Below, in pieces: positions 1 through 41,045 of a DNA stretch of 48,834 bases (within the stretch, counting starts at the first letter, position 1; every line of letters begins with the position of its first letter). Under the pieces are notes generated by a model. It was not told where the DNA came from, did not search any database, and was given only the letters and a program-made list of their open reading frames with translations. Origin of the DNA: Apostichopus parvimensis (lineage: Eukaryota > Echinodermata > Holothuroidea > Aspidochirotida > Stichopodidae); contig KN882953.1 of NCBI GenBank assembly GCA_000934455.1, forward strand, positions 4,217 through 53,050, written 5' to 3'. Both the position numbers and the translations under genes were made by a program.

Positions 1-117
1 TGCTCCAAGTTTTTGGAAATAATTAAATCTGAAAACACACTCTTCCATTTAAGTTATTAGCACACACATTTCACGAAGCTCTTTCAAATACGAACTTAAC
101 CTTCTCTTTCTTCTTAG

Positions 118-192
118 GTTCCACGAAAGTCTGAATCCATGTTATTGCTTCTTCAAAGTTACAGAGAACTTTACAACCAATTCATGCTGTAA
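118..192 (+). CDS. Probable terminal coding exon of an unrecognised gene
   Basis: A strong 3' splice site lies just upstream: a pyrimidine run (cttctctttcttcttag, ending at 117) preceded by a branch-point-like acttaac. From 118 an open frame of 24 codons plus TAA follows, reading VPRKSESM, then four leucines, then QSYRELYNQFML. The composition (charged start, leucine run, amphipathic end) looks like the C terminus of a real protein, but I do not recognise the family. Upstream exons would lie outside the window. A second frame across the same exon is also open for about as long, so the phase is not proven. The gene would converge on SPOP, which is on the other strand. The call rests on the splice signal and composition only. 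Confidence 0.4.
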   Translation, partial: VPRKSESMLLLLQSYRELYNQFML

Positions 193-371
193 TGACAATC
201 CAGTGTAATACATAGCTTTTGTTGCAAGTCAGAAAAAAAAACTTAAAACACTGCCAAGTATTAATGACAATGCCATGTTTACCTAGAACCCTGGCAAAGA
301 CATCGTTCTGTTCTAGAAACCTTCAAAACCTATCAGGTAATGATGATCCACCATTACCATTGAATCCTTGT

Positions 372-377
372 AATAAA
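372..377 (+). terminator. Candidate poly(A) signal AATAAA for the plus-strand exon
   Basis: AATAAA lies about 180 bases after the TAA at 190-192, a plausible distance for a short 3'UTR. In AT-rich DNA the hexamer is common by chance, so the support is only positional. Confidence 0.25.
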
Positions 378-399
378 TACCAATCTACCATACCATTAA

Positions 400-3300
400 A
401 GGGAGTGAAGACTCGCGCACAAAGAAACGTGTGATGCTGGTAATCTGACCTAGTTTCGAATGAAGTGTAACAGAAGTGTTAGACACCACCATCGATCCCA
501 GAAAATACACACACAGCTTGCTACCGTCGGTAATTATACACTAGTGTAAAGTCAATACATGCAGCTACGGTCAATACCCACAACACAGTGTACATAGCAG
601 CGATGGACATCTCAGCAGGGAATTGTTATGGTACTCCCTGATCTCAGGTCCAGATAAAAGATAACAAGGTATCACATTTCATTACTGTGTGCATTTTGTA
701 GCGACAAGAAGAAAACTTCACTTGCAAGCAACGGAAAGTAACTTTTTTCAGAGGGCGGCACGCGGTTTGGGGCGAGTCTTCAATGCCTTTAAGAGTTATT
801 TCTTATTTATGAAGAGATCCGAGAGGATGGGAAAAGTGAGAAGAAAAAAAACTACCCACTTTCACATCCCCTGGTCAAAAAAAGAACTCTAATTCATGAT
901 CTTTGGAATGTAAACTCTACAGGGGTTCCACAGATGATAAAGGATAACTTTAGGCACAAAATTAATTTTGATATTTTTGTTAGTTCAATCAGACACACTG
1001 ATAGAAATTCAGGTTGTGTTTCTATGATGCTTTTAATTTTTGAGAAATTACCCTTTTTTATTAAAAAAGACAACTGAACATTTGTCAATTAAAGAGACTG
1101 GAAGGGGCTTGTCTATACCACATCTGCACATGTAATAATATATGCCACTTAAATGGCAGGAATTTTGATGCTACACTTCTGTAACAAAGATACCTTTATC
1201 TCCTTTCAGTATCATTTGCAATAACAGATATATTTCATTGTTTTATCTTCTAACTGCTTCCTCAAGGACAAACTACCCAGTCAACTTCATTTGAACAATT
1301 ATTAAAGGGATAATATTATTTTGGTTAAAGTTGACGATGTAAACAAAACACTTGCACATCGCTTGCTGGAGACTAAATCCCTGTGGCGTGTTATATAGCA
1401 AATATATGAATATTCAATAGTTGGTTGACAATTCATGCAAACGTCTGATAACAGCAGAGTGAAGTGGTATACCATCATAGCAATTGAGTTGAAAACATCT
1501 TCCTTTTTTTCTGTTCTTTCTCATTATCGCATAACCAAATCTTTGTTAAAGAGAACAAGTAATAATCTTGTCCAAACATTTTTGCATCCTGATGAAGCCA
1601 TATATAATGGTTAGCTCGACATTTAACCACTCATGCCAGATGTATCACTTTTCGAGGAGGAATAAAAACTAACATGACAGAAGAAAGGTCAACCTTTCCA
1701 AGAAAATTTGAGTACCATTTTCTGGAAAAACCAAAGAATTTTTTGTCATAAAACACGAGTGGCCTTCAAGTATCCAATATCAATAGTTAAGAATGTGGTA
1801 TTGCTAGCAATATGGAATATAAAGTACCACATTGCCCCCCCCCCCACTGTCTTATCCCCACCACTGTATTATCCCTTTAAAGGTATCACAGCATATGTGG
1901 GACAGATCCATATAAGCGGAAGGCTGAAAGTAAAAGTCATTGATACACACTTTTCGCCGCACATACCAAAGACTGTACGAAGGTCATACTGCTTCAGAAG
2001 ATGTAATCCACTCACGAATGTAATATTTTCATGAAGCAAGTATTAAAACATAAATTTACTGACTTCATAGACACACTGGTACAGGATGTATACCAGCATG
2101 TCACGTATAACTTCATTTAACTACCAGAGTTATTTTGGATATAACAGCGTAATGTGACCATATGAGGGGGAGAAAAAAAAGCACAAAAAGGGAATCTTCT
2201 TAGACCATGATATCAGTTTAACTGTTCGGCAAAAACTTAACGAAACCAAGTTTGATTTGATGAAGACCAGAAACATACTATCAGTATAGTTTACATTTCA
2301 TGTCACTTTTATATTTAACCCATTTCATCAATCCCAATAGACTGATCTACCTCCTTTATTAGCACACGGACCATCGGGTCCGACACCTCGGTAACAACAA
2401 CAGATAGACAGTTGACAGATCATTGTAATCTTGGATGACATGTTTCAAATTAATTTTTGTAATAAAACTTAAAAAGACAAAAGCTATTGGAATTCATTAT
2501 TTGGTGTCGTTTGCTGAACATAATAAGAAAATTCATGACAGGATTATTGGAACTTATAAAAATGATGGAGTTAAACAACACAATAAGAGTTGAGAGGATG
2601 ATCACATTTGACTTACAGTGGCTTCCACTTGAAATGCTACAGCATATTTTATAGGTGTATACCTTGATAATAACATTGGTTATGTTTCTCATTTTGCTGG
2701 AATATGAAATATCAATGCTGATATTTTTCCCTACGAATGCTTTAAATTGATAACCAGAAACCAAAGTTTGTATGAAACAATAGGTCAGATTGCGGGCAGG
2801 TAACATGATATAATGAAACCTAACGATAGCCAATAGGAACCCACACAAAGAGCAATAAAGCAATATGAGACCTGGTCTATTCAAATAATAATACCATTGG
2901 TGAAAATAGAATGCTGACATATATTGCAAAAGAAACCCTGTACCATGGTTATAAACTTAGAGCAACAACATTTCTTAATCACGACTTGCAATGTACCATC
3001 GGAGGTGTAATCATGAGTTTCAAATTGTTTCGTGTACCTGAAGATACATGTAAGAGTGAAGAAGATGACCGAATACAAAACAACTGAAGTAAATATAAAG
3101 CCTGTTTCTGGAAGTAACAGTACAAAAAATTGGCTGTTTGATCATCCCACCTATTATCTAATAGAGTGAGCTTGTCACAGTTCCTGATCAGGTTAGTGTG
3201 ACAAACTGATTAGTATACCACCTCTGACCTACGAATAACCCTAATGTGTAACCTTCTTTTAAAGAAAATAAAGCATAAGAACTGTTATTTTGTGTCTCAT

Positions 3301-4441
3301 TTATAGGTATTCTCTTGAAATCATCATAAATCTAAGTTAACCCCTCCCCCCCCCTGGTCCCCTCCTCCCATATTTCATGAATTAAGCAAAAATAGGTCCA
3401 CCTTAATTGTGACAAAACATACAAAGATATAGGCAAGCTTCTCCTTTGCCCGAGTCTGAATGTAGGCATGGGGATCCATCGACCATCACAAATGTCATAG
3501 CATTCATTCATTGTCAAATGTCAGAATTACACTGGGCATTAACAGCAGCGAGTTTGCTTAACCATTATTTCAGTTGTAAGATGTATGCTACCCAGCAGCA
3601 GCCGACTGAGTAAAAATGTGTTAAAAAATGGTGGAATTTTCCCAGTCAACATAGTTATAAATTAAAGCTTTGCAGCAAGTTTTTATTGATGAGAAAAAGC
3701 TTTTTTAGGTTATCTGCTAACCTATTAAAATTGATAAGATGTTCAGCTCTTAAAGGGCTCTCATTTGTAGAGAACTGAAAGAGACGAGCTTAACTTCAGT
3801 AGCCAAATCATACTTTACAGATAGGGGTATAAGAAACAGGCAAGCGGTAGGGGGGAGGAAGGAAGGAAGGAGCAAATTTAAGATAAAGAGGAGCAGATTC
3901 ATTGAAATGCCAGCTGAAGAAGTTCCAAGTACAATTGAACAATGTACCAAATGCAATCAATTTTGCTACAACAATCATCCACGCCACAAACAGACTAAAA
4001 TATGTCTGCCTTCTTTAACTACCGACCAAAGTTTTGCACAAATTAAAACATTGTAAAAAAATTATTCTTACACTTGAATCATTTCAACTTTTCAATTTTT
4101 CCATTCCATCTTACATTTCTTGTGAGGAATAATTACAATAAATCATTTTGAGGATTTAAAATAAATAACAATTACAGCCGCAAAGCAGTTTAATTTAAAT
4201 AATATCTTCAATTACAAAATAAATTTTGAGTATTAGTTAATTAATTTATTTTGTTCTCTTCAGGACTGGTATATTTTTTTAGAAAACCATGTCATAGTTG
4301 CTATAACTAAATATGACTTGGCAGTTGTGAGCTTCAATTCTTTAATCAAGAAAGGTGATGGTTCCATCATAAAGGTTTAATTATTAAATGAGGAGAACAA
4401 TAAAAATTTCAATGTAGCTATCCGACCATTTTAGCCTAGGG
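400..4441. other. Intergenic stretch, no recognisable gene
   Basis: The open frames here are short, lack protein-like composition and have no convincing splice sites. The region holds homopolymer runs (C11 at 1835-1845, C9 at 3346-3354), a small perfect hairpin (CGGACC-atcg-GGTCCG, near 2366-2381) and very AT-rich sequence around 4030-4260. It lies between the converging plus-strand exon and SPOP. Confidence 0.5.
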
Positions 4442-4809
4442 CACTGTCATATAGGTCCTGATGTGTGTGATCTGTACTGTTAACAAAATCAATGGATGCA
4501 CCAGCATGCAGATAACGCTAGCTGAATTTGTATGCAAACAACGGGCTGGATGATTGACTCAAAAATTCAACTTTTGCAGTGAAAAGCATGTTTAAGAAAT
4601 CACAAAACTTTTAGATGCTTTAAAACAATCTCCTCAATAATTAGGAACAAACGTATTGTGATTAACTCATGGTACTGAAGGTGATTCCTTGTCGACTAAC
4701 GTTTGAAATTCTAAATACTAAATATAGTCAAATATGACACTGAAACTCCTAGCAACTGAGCGACAGCTTGTCAAGTTTCTTGGAATTAGACAGGACCTAT
4801 ATCACAGCA
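4442..4809. mobile_element. Possible non-autonomous DNA element (MITE)
   Basis: The ends carry an imperfect inverted repeat of about 19 bases: CACTGTCATATAGGTCCTG at 4442-4460, and the reverse complement of a near-identical sequence at 4791-4809 (caggacctatatcacagc). The 368-bp interior has no coding capacity. I could not define a convincing target-site duplication, and no second copy is present in this window, so the superfamily is not assigned. A chance or regulatory inverted repeat is the alternative. Confidence 0.3.
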
Positions 4810-5158
4810 CACCTCTGATGATTTTGTTGGTGACTTTAGAGCCCCATTGAGAAACAAATCTACATAATTAAGTACTCTGCTCTGGTTCAAGGGACACAAC
4901 ACAGTGGAAGGTAAAGGAAAGAGACAGTGTGATAGGGAAGCAGGGACATGGGAGATTTATGCAGGTGTAATAGAATCTTAGCAATTACTACACAGATGGG
5001 GGCAGTTTGTATAGGAAGATTATATACCAAATTAACGTTCATGTCTTTAAAAATTGTTATTTCATGAGAGTTGAAAAAAATTGAGGGGATGGTAAGGAGT
5101 GATACACTGGTAGATGCATCATCAAAGGCTGAAGGCTAAACTATGCCTTTCTTCCCTC

Positions 5159-5758
5159 GCCTAAATTATGCTAATGTTTTATTTTTAACAATTTAAACGC
5201 TTGCTCTCTGCAATTCTCCCTCCTTCATGGCTATTGAAACCATGCAAAAGCTGTAAATGTTTTCTTCCATAGCTTAAAATTCCAGTTTCACAGGGCTTTT
5301 GTATATCTCCATTCTCTCGTGACATCGAACGTTCTTCTCCGTGGCATGTCAATAACGGTGAGACTTCTGCCTGGATGTCCTCGTATCTTGTATTACTTAA
5401 CATCTGACGATGCCCGTAGTTTCGTCGACAGCCAACCAGCCATTTTATGCTGTTCGTTCAGTGTTGCCAGCCATTCTCTGCACTCTTCTGACAAGTCTAG
5501 CAGTCACAAGCTGTGCGACATAACTACTTCACCTCTCCACGATTTTAAAAGTCTCTACTCTGCTGTTTGCATTTCACGACAAAAAAAAAGTTTTGCAGAA
5601 ATGTTCTCAAGTTTATAAACTATTTCCTACAAAACCAGAGTTGAAACCCGGCGTCTTGGGCTCTCGCCATCTCTCTCTCTTCGTGAGCTGAGAATGAACG
5701 ATGCCATATTTCACTCTTCTTTATTTCATGGTTTTCTAAGTTCTAAGTCCATTTCGGA
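5159..5758 (-). other. SPOP: SPOP 3' flank / probable 3'UTR
   Basis: This is the sequence following the SPOP stop codon on the minus strand. Two AATAAA hexamers on that strand lie at 5720-5725 (only 34 bases past the stop) and at 5178-5183 (about 580 bases past it). The second gives a more usual 3'UTR length. The true cleavage site cannot be fixed from sequence. Plus-strand open frames across this region are shadows without support. Confidence 0.4.
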
Positions 5759-34114
<28,356 letters not shown>

Positions 34115-34155
34115 CGCCAGCTTGGAATCAGCCTCAAGTATTCAGAATATGACAG
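34115..34155 (-). other. SPOP: 5'UTR part of SPOP exon 1, with 3' splice site
   Basis: On the minus strand a long pyrimidine tract (ttccttttgtcctttgtcc, then tcttttatacag) ends with AG at 34156-34157, giving a good acceptor with the exon beginning at 34155. This implies at least one upstream non-coding exon at a higher coordinate. The candidate at 48271 is discussed separately. Confidence 0.6.
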
Positions 34156-36149
34156 CTGTATAAAAGAGGACAAAGGACAAAAGGAATATATGAAATACAG
34201 AATGTTATTAATTAATGCTAATTATATTTTAGCCATCTGATTTGCAGAATGCATAAACTTTCATTCATGAATTAATGTTGATTTACAGGGTAACCAAACT
34301 TCCGTCTAATTATGTCTAAAAGTCCAAACCTCCACATTGAACATACTGTACATGTATTTTTTTTAGCTATTAAAATAAGAGGACTCAATAAAACAGCATC
34401 ATCATTTGCAGTAGAAAAATTCTTGCTTGGGGGGGAAAAATTAACCAATTGATGAAAGTAAAACCGAATTTTTATTTGAAAAATGCATGCTTCAAAGACC
34501 ACCACCCTCAAGGCAGGAAGATGACAAGCACTTCCAAATACTGTAACACAAGTGAAAGAAGATGAGTAATTGACTGCCTACTGTAATATATGCAGTGCTA
34601 CCTAACCACAAGCACGCTGTACTTTAGCAAGTACTACACTGACATGACACTCCACTATGAACCTAAAGGCCTCACTTTCGAAGAGAATATAACTGTGAAC
34701 TGAAAGACAAAGATTTCAATTGAAATAACTTTTGAACCCTTGGAAATGGAGCAGTAGAAAATTCTTCTAAATGAAAACATCTTATACCCATGCCCTCTCT
34801 GGAGGATTTAATATGAGCCACTTTAATATGGTATGTGTACTTTGGCGTTAACTTGTCGAGTATTACATCACAAAATTCTGACTCTGTCGTGGAAAATGTT
34901 TAACCCCTTTCCCTGTCTGTCATACATATTCATTCTTGTCTCTGATTGGCTGATATGGCATCATGTGACCATTCCTCAATATATCTGAAAGTATTTTTCT
35001 AATGATGGATAGCTGCCTTCATTAGCATGCACAAATCCCTAGAAACATCAGTTTTGGAGGGTAAAGAGAGTGTATAGTCTTTTGTTGCTAGGCAACACGG
35101 TGCAGTGACACCTTCAAGGACTCTGACAAAACACATCATGTATAGTGTATACTGAAAGTCAATGTACTTTTCCAAAGCAAAAGATGATTGACACAGTACA
35201 CCTTGTGAATATTCCATGCTTTGAACTTTTTCATTTTTGTGCCAATTTGGATTATTGTTAAGGGAGGAGAATCCCTCTCCAGACTAATACACCTTTTAGT
35301 CTTATAAAAAGAATAAATTAATTTTATGTTGGCTGCCTTTTATTTGTGAATCAGTTATATCAAAGATGGTCTATTTTTAGACTACGTATGTTTTGCAAGT
35401 CGAACATGTTTGTTGATTCTTTCAGCCTAAACGGGCAGAAAACATGCAGGCCTAGCCTTTAGTCTCTTTGTACATTTTGACTATTGAAACCCTAGCATCT
35501 ACGTAAAATTAGGCCTACTGTCACTCCTACGCCTTAGGCATACAAAACAATGCTGTTTGTAATGTAAGCAGTGAGCAAAGAATACCTTAAATTTATCATT
35601 GATGTTTTGGTAGTAACTTTTAGCCTTCAGTCACCAATGAAAGTCAATGTGAACAACATATTCTTAACCCAAACAGTCTTAAACTAACTGTAATCACTAT
35701 TTTTGGGGAACATGTTTACACATTTCACGGTAACATTACTAGTACTACCATTACTATAAGCTAGCACTTGTTGTCTACACACAACATACTGCACTTTTGA
35801 TCTTCGACAGTCACACACTATTGTGTATGTGTTTACATTCATATAACAGGACAAAAAGTTGCCATTTTGTTGTTCTGTGGGATAAATACAATAAATGGGG
35901 TGGAGGTCATAAATCCTGGTTTTTAAATTGGTTTTCCAACTGCCTCTTATGTTACTTGCAAAAAATCCATGTTTCCACAAAAGTTTTGCAAAATATTGCT
36001 TAAAAAAAACCCAATTTTCTCCTCAATTTCTCAGCCCTAAATTTTAGAAAATAACATACTGTACTCCACTGCACCTGGTCCATTATTCCAAAATTTTGGG
36101 GGCTGAACTATTTATTCACCAATGACAGGCAGCCTAATGCAATTTATTC
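34156..36149. other. Upstream of SPOP coding exon 1
   Basis: No gene recognised. On the minus strand a CCAAT box (gccaatcagag, about 34941-34951) is followed upstream by an E-box-like gtcacatga (34962-34970), about 0.8 kb above the exon 1 acceptor. It could belong to an alternative promoter, but nothing else supports one. Confidence 0.35.
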
Positions 36150-36166
36150 CTTCACTGCAATACAAT

Positions 36167-36374
36167 CATTGCAATGAATGACAAAAAAACTTGATGCAGG
36201 ATTTAACACACAGCTCCAAGAATCACAAGTAAGACCGTAACAATATAAAACTCATCAATGCAATCATTGCAATGCATTAGAAAAAGACAAAGCTCTAGTT
36301 TAATGCAGCTTGACTACAATCCTTTAATAGTAGGCCTAAGAAGAACTCAAACTGTAAATCACACCATTGCAATG
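36167..36374. repeat. Three CATTGCAATG palindromes spaced about 100 bp
   Basis: CATTGCAATG at 36167-36176, 36265-36274 and 36365-36374 (spacing 98 and 100 bases). The sequences between are only loosely similar. The word contains the ATTGCAAT core bound by C/EBP proteins. Confidence 0.7.
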
Positions 36375-36385
36375 CAATCCTTAGC

Positions 36386-38119
36386 CCCACAGTAAGATCT
36401 TCTGTAAAATATGCCATGCTTTTAAACAGGGCTGAGGTTTGACTCAGCTTCAAGAATCATAAAATATTGCTGAAATCATTGAAATAATGCTAAAATACAT
36501 TGAAAAATACTAAGACAGTTCAGTATGAGACCTACAGTAACCGGTATGTTAATATTTGATGGGCTACTTATAAAAAGAAAAACAATCAAAAGAGGGTTTT
36601 ATTTCAGTAAGGTTGAGGAGTTGATTGTAAAGTTCTAAATAATCTTGATGGATGCTTGGTTGGCTTTAAGCATCTATAGGCGAATGGAGCTGATACTGTA
36701 CACTAATACAGTAGCCTACTGTACTGTACATGGAAGGAATTTATTTGGCTTTATGTCCCCCATAGCTGTAATTGTTATCCTTATTTAAAATGTGTCAACT
36801 TAATATAGTCTGAACTATAATTGCTAGGCATTATCCATTTCTGGGTGAACTAGCTGCTCTATAAATATGTTTAATAAACTTTCCCTTTTGCGGGTGTGAG
36901 AAATCTTTGCAGAGCAATTCGTATGAGTGTTTCATAAACTAATTAGACCACTAATGGCTTTATTACAGTAGATCAGAATTGTAAAACATTTATCCCACAT
37001 ACAATATCTATCTATGAGAAATTGGTGACATACAGTACAATTTTCATTTTCATGTTGGACGGAGAGTTACGCCAAATGTTCTGAAAGACTAGAATCTTAG
37101 AACAATCTCCCAGCAAGAACATTATTTTCTTTCTGAAACTGGTATACTGTTGAAAACTGTTCCGGTCTTCTTTAAGCAAACAATTTTTTTGTTGACCAGT
37201 GGTTACAAGCATGAAACCTGATGAGTTAGTTGTACTCCTCCTATACAGTATGTTACCTCTCCTTCCCTCTCTCTCTTTCATAAAAATTAAGTGTAAAGCA
37301 CAAAGAATCAAGTTAAGATAATTATAGTAAAGTACAGTACAGTTTGTTTAAGACACTTACAAAATGTTTCTTTCCTAAGCTTCAACTTTAGATATACAGT
37401 ATGGTTAGCTTCACAATTCCCTCTTTGGATAACCCATAATTTGAGAAATTAGCATCTGGCAAGGCTTGGGCTCCAACAAAGAGTAATACATTTAGAGAAA
37501 GCTGACACCCAAAACTTACTGATTTACAGGTACAGTAGATTCACAATAAGAATCACATTGTTTATTTCAGTACTGTACCTGACTCCTGTACTGTACATGC
37601 AGTATGCACTCTTTTCCACCTAGCTTACCACAAGTGGTAACATATTTGCACTGAGCCTCCACACCCCCCCCCCACCTTCCCCTCTCCGGCCCCACTTGAC
37701 CTCTTCAGGTCATTGCCCTCTTCCTTCAAACTCTACCACTCAATAGTTTCCATCAAGATTCTAGTGAGATTTTGCTATCAGCTTGAATATCTCTGACTGT
37801 GATAGCAATTTCATAGAATGTCTCTTAAGTATATATAGGCTATATCATACAGTACAGTAGGGTTTGTTGTACCTTTGAGATCACTGATGGCAAGCATTGA
37901 TTAAGGTACAGTATGACTACATCACCACTGCATATTTGGCAATAAATTATTAAGCTTCATATCGCATTTTCATTATCATGTTTTTCAATGCCTTAGAGTG
38001 ATTTCTTCATGAATTTGGGATATTCTGTAGTTTACTATGTCCTTTCATATATTGATGAAGTACTAACTCTGACCTTTCACTTTATAGGATGACATCTCCA
38101 GACCTAATGAGAGATTGGA
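36386..38119. other. Gene-free stretch
   Basis: No exon recognised. The minus-strand frame at 37012-37311 has no protein-like pattern. Contains a C10 run and a fragment of the dispersed repeat (about 37664-37740). Confidence 0.5.
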
Positions 38120-38361
38120 GGAAAGGGTGGGGTAGAGGAAAGGGTGGGGTAGAGGAAAGGGTGGGTAGAGGGAAGGGTGGGGTAGAGGGGAGGGTGGGGT
38201 AGAGGGNNNNNNNNNNNNNNNNNNNNNNNNNNNNNNNNNNNNNNNNNNNNNNNNNNNNNNNNNNNGGAGGGTGGGGTAGAGTAAAGGATGGGGTAGAGGG
38301 AAGGGTGGGGTAGAGGGAAGGGTGGGGTAGAGGGAAGGGTGGGGTAGAGGGGAGGGAGAGG
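38120..38361 (+). repeat. G-rich minisatellite, 17-bp unit, with a 59-N gap
   Basis: Unit ggraagggtggggtaga (variants gaaaggg, gaggggaggg) on both sides of N at 38207-38265. Adjacent units spell GGGTGGGGTAGAGGGAAGGG, which fits the G-quadruplex pattern of four G runs with short loops. The true length is unknown because of the gap. Confidence 0.95.
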
Positions 38362-38832
38362 TATCAGGGTGAAAAAACTAGTGTAGTTGTATAAATGTTA
38401 AAAATTTAAATATCATTTTTTGGATGGCAATTATTGATATGAAATGCAATTAGTTGCTCTTTAGTAGAAGTTAGCTCTGATTAGCTTTTCAGTCATTCCA
38501 TTCCTCACTCTACAATCACACCTTGTAAGTCACTTTCAGAACAATGCTGCAGGTATTATACAGTAGGAAGGGAAATGTTGATATAAAATGCAACCAGTAG
38601 CTAACAAGTACTGTAGCTGGTTACCTTTCATAACCATATTGTACCTCCAACTCACTACAATGAGCCTTGTAAGTTTCTTGAGAATTTGTTTTTTCGATAC
38701 ATGAAGCCTATAAAATCTTTCCTTTAATGTTCAATAAGGTATGATTTGCTGGTCGTTAGACCTGGGAACAGTTTACGACAATAAAAACTCTTGCTCTGAT
38801 ATCCCAAAGGCCAAAACTTACTGACCAGTGTA

Positions 38833-38950
38833 ACCTGTCTCCCCACAACCTTAGCACTCTCGTTCTACCTTGCCTAGAAATGAACTGGTAAACTTTTAAC
38901 ACTGCACCCTCTATGACCGGCCCTTCCGGTCAATGCCCTCCCTCCTCCTT
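38833..38950. repeat. Dispersed repeat, copy B
   Basis: Second copy of 12017-12118, extending into gaccggcccttccggtcaat, a short palindrome absent from copy A, then ccctccctcctccttc. Confidence 0.7.
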
Positions 38951-39199
38951 CAAAAACTCTTGCTCTGATTCTTGAATGCAAACAAGGCCAGGATAAGTAG
39001 AGTAGCTTGAACAGTTTTTTGATTGAAATGCTCTGGGCAGCAATGTACAGTAGAGGTGTGTCTGTTATTTACTGTACCATTTGTACAACAAGCAAACATG
39101 CTAGTTTCTGTTATTAAGACCAACTTGATAGCCTCCTCCAGACCTGATAATTCTATAGATGGTTTGCAGTGACAGTGTTGGAATTAGGTAGTGGTAGGA

Positions 39200-39545
39200 G
39201 ATATTAATCACCACCCCTTCCAACCCCCCCCCCCCCATAATTGTGTTAACAAGGAGGAGAAATATTCCAAAGAAATATTATGGTAAATCATATTTCTAAC
39301 ATGTAATTTGTTGCTTGCACATCGCTACTATGTGAAAGACAGATAAATATCTCAAAATACTGCAAGTTTTGTGATATTAATCACCACCCCTTCCAACCCC
39401 CCCCCCCCATAATTTTGTTAACGAGGAGAAATATTCCAAAGAAATATTATGGTAAACCATATTTCTAACATGTAATTTGTTGCTTGCACGTCACTACTGT
39501 ATGGAAGACAGAAAAATATCTCAAAATACTGTGACTTTTGTGACC
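39200..39545. repeat. 173-bp tandem duplication with internal poly-C
   Basis: Copies start at 39200 and 39373 with gatattaatcaccacccctt followed by C13 or C12, then aggagaaatattccaaagaa. Very low divergence, so recent. Confidence 0.92.
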
Positions 39546-40579
39546 TTTATCCAGGACTCTTCCCCCACAGTATCTCCCTGTACCCCCACCCAATAAGTGT
39601 GAAGAACCACTCCCTGCTCCTCTCACTCCTCATATACCCTATCCAATTTGTTGAACTACAATTTATACAGTGTTTTTTTATAAAAATTTAGAAGATCACA
39701 AAAACTACTTCCATCAAAACTTAACTCCAGAATGAAGTCACACTACAATACTGTACAAGAAGATGTGATGCAGCTCAACTAATCACAACACAATCAATCA
39801 ATGAACTGTATAATGTCACATAATTACTATTCAGTAAGGAAGCAATACCAACAACTATTATGGAAATGACTTTATAAGAGCACGGTAAAGGATCATAAGA
39901 GACAAAAAAAAAAACTCGTCGCCTCTTTCACAGTCTTAATCTGATGGATTATAACTGGAACAACTAACTCCCACAGCACCAGTTATAAATGGCTTCATTT
40001 GCAATCAAGTGTAGTAATGTGTCCCTAGAAGGCATGCATACATAATTCTCTCCAATAGGTAGTGCACTATGTCGTTATATTCCCAAATTATGAGACATCA
40101 ATGGCCTTTGATGAACTTAAGTCCCAATATTTCGAGCTGCGAGACTGATGAGAGTTCAATGAACATTCACAACAGCGAATGCACCGTAGCGTGATTAACT
40201 GTGACTTCGGTTCCAGCTAAATAGCCTGTCTGATCGCATTCGAATATATTAAAGGAACATGATGGAAATCAGCGAGACCAAAATTACTGCAACAAAACAA
40301 TAGACTACTACAGTGGGATGATTTTTACCACATTTTGCTCATTTTTTATAATATTCACAATATTTCTTTCATGTCCATGATCATGGGTAATTCAACACAA
40401 TTCAATTGATGCTTTGTAAATTGTAAATTAAGGCATTGTGACTGTATTGTCTGTTTTGACATCATCAAACTGTGAAAATATCAGACATCATGGCCTCACT
40501 ACATGTATATTTCCTACCCTACTGTAGGTAACATTCTTATGATTTCAAACCTAAATAATACTAAAAACCTGAATAATTC

Positions 40580-40792
40580 CAGCCTCCACTGGGATTCGAA
40601 CCTGGGCCTCCCGCTTCATATGCGGACACCTTAACCACTAGGCTATGGACGCTGATTGTATGTCCAGAGGTTCGAAACCGGTAAGGAAGGTCATAATTCC
40701 ACTGTAGGCTTTTGTCACCTGTATCGAACAATACTAGTTCTGTTTTGGTGACATATTTGCCTTACTCTAGAGATCAAACATGATGCTAACCA
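40580..40792 (-). repeat. tRNA-like repeat, copy B
   Basis: The tRNA-like part is 40582-40652 on the minus strand: A box TAGCCTAGTGGTTAAGG, B box GGTTCGAATCC, 6 of 7 acceptor pairs, anticodon loop ATATGAA. The shared flank runs to about 40792 with the same layout as copy A. The better acceptor stem suggests a younger copy or closeness to the source tRNA. Confidence 0.7.
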
Positions 40793-41045
40793 ATTCATAT
40801 GTACATACATATATATACGTATATATATTGTAGTCTATACAATGTCTACACAATGTCTGAACTCCCTTACAGAGTGTAAAAGTAAGGACATTTCAAATGT
40901 TGCTTGACACTTGCCAAAGTCCACACACAATACAGTGGTAATATTGTACTTGGGACTTGAATAGGCTACATGTTATTAAAGTAAATTAAAGAAAAACAAA
41001 CTTTGTTTTTCTTAATATGGATCACTAACATTACACCTGCTTGCC

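Noticed and set aside
1708-2034. 108-codon plus-strand open frame
   Set aside because: It spans a C11 run, lacks any recognisable domain and has no splice or promoter context.
5319-5618. 99-codon plus-strand open frame next to the SPOP stop
   Set aside because: It lies antisense to the SPOP 3'UTR, has no splice or family support, and its Ser-rich composition is what the CT-rich plus strand would give in any frame.
34159-34166. TATAAAAG on the plus strand, resembling a TATA box
   Set aside because: It is the complement of the exon 1 polypyrimidine tract and acceptor; there is no plus-strand gene downstream.
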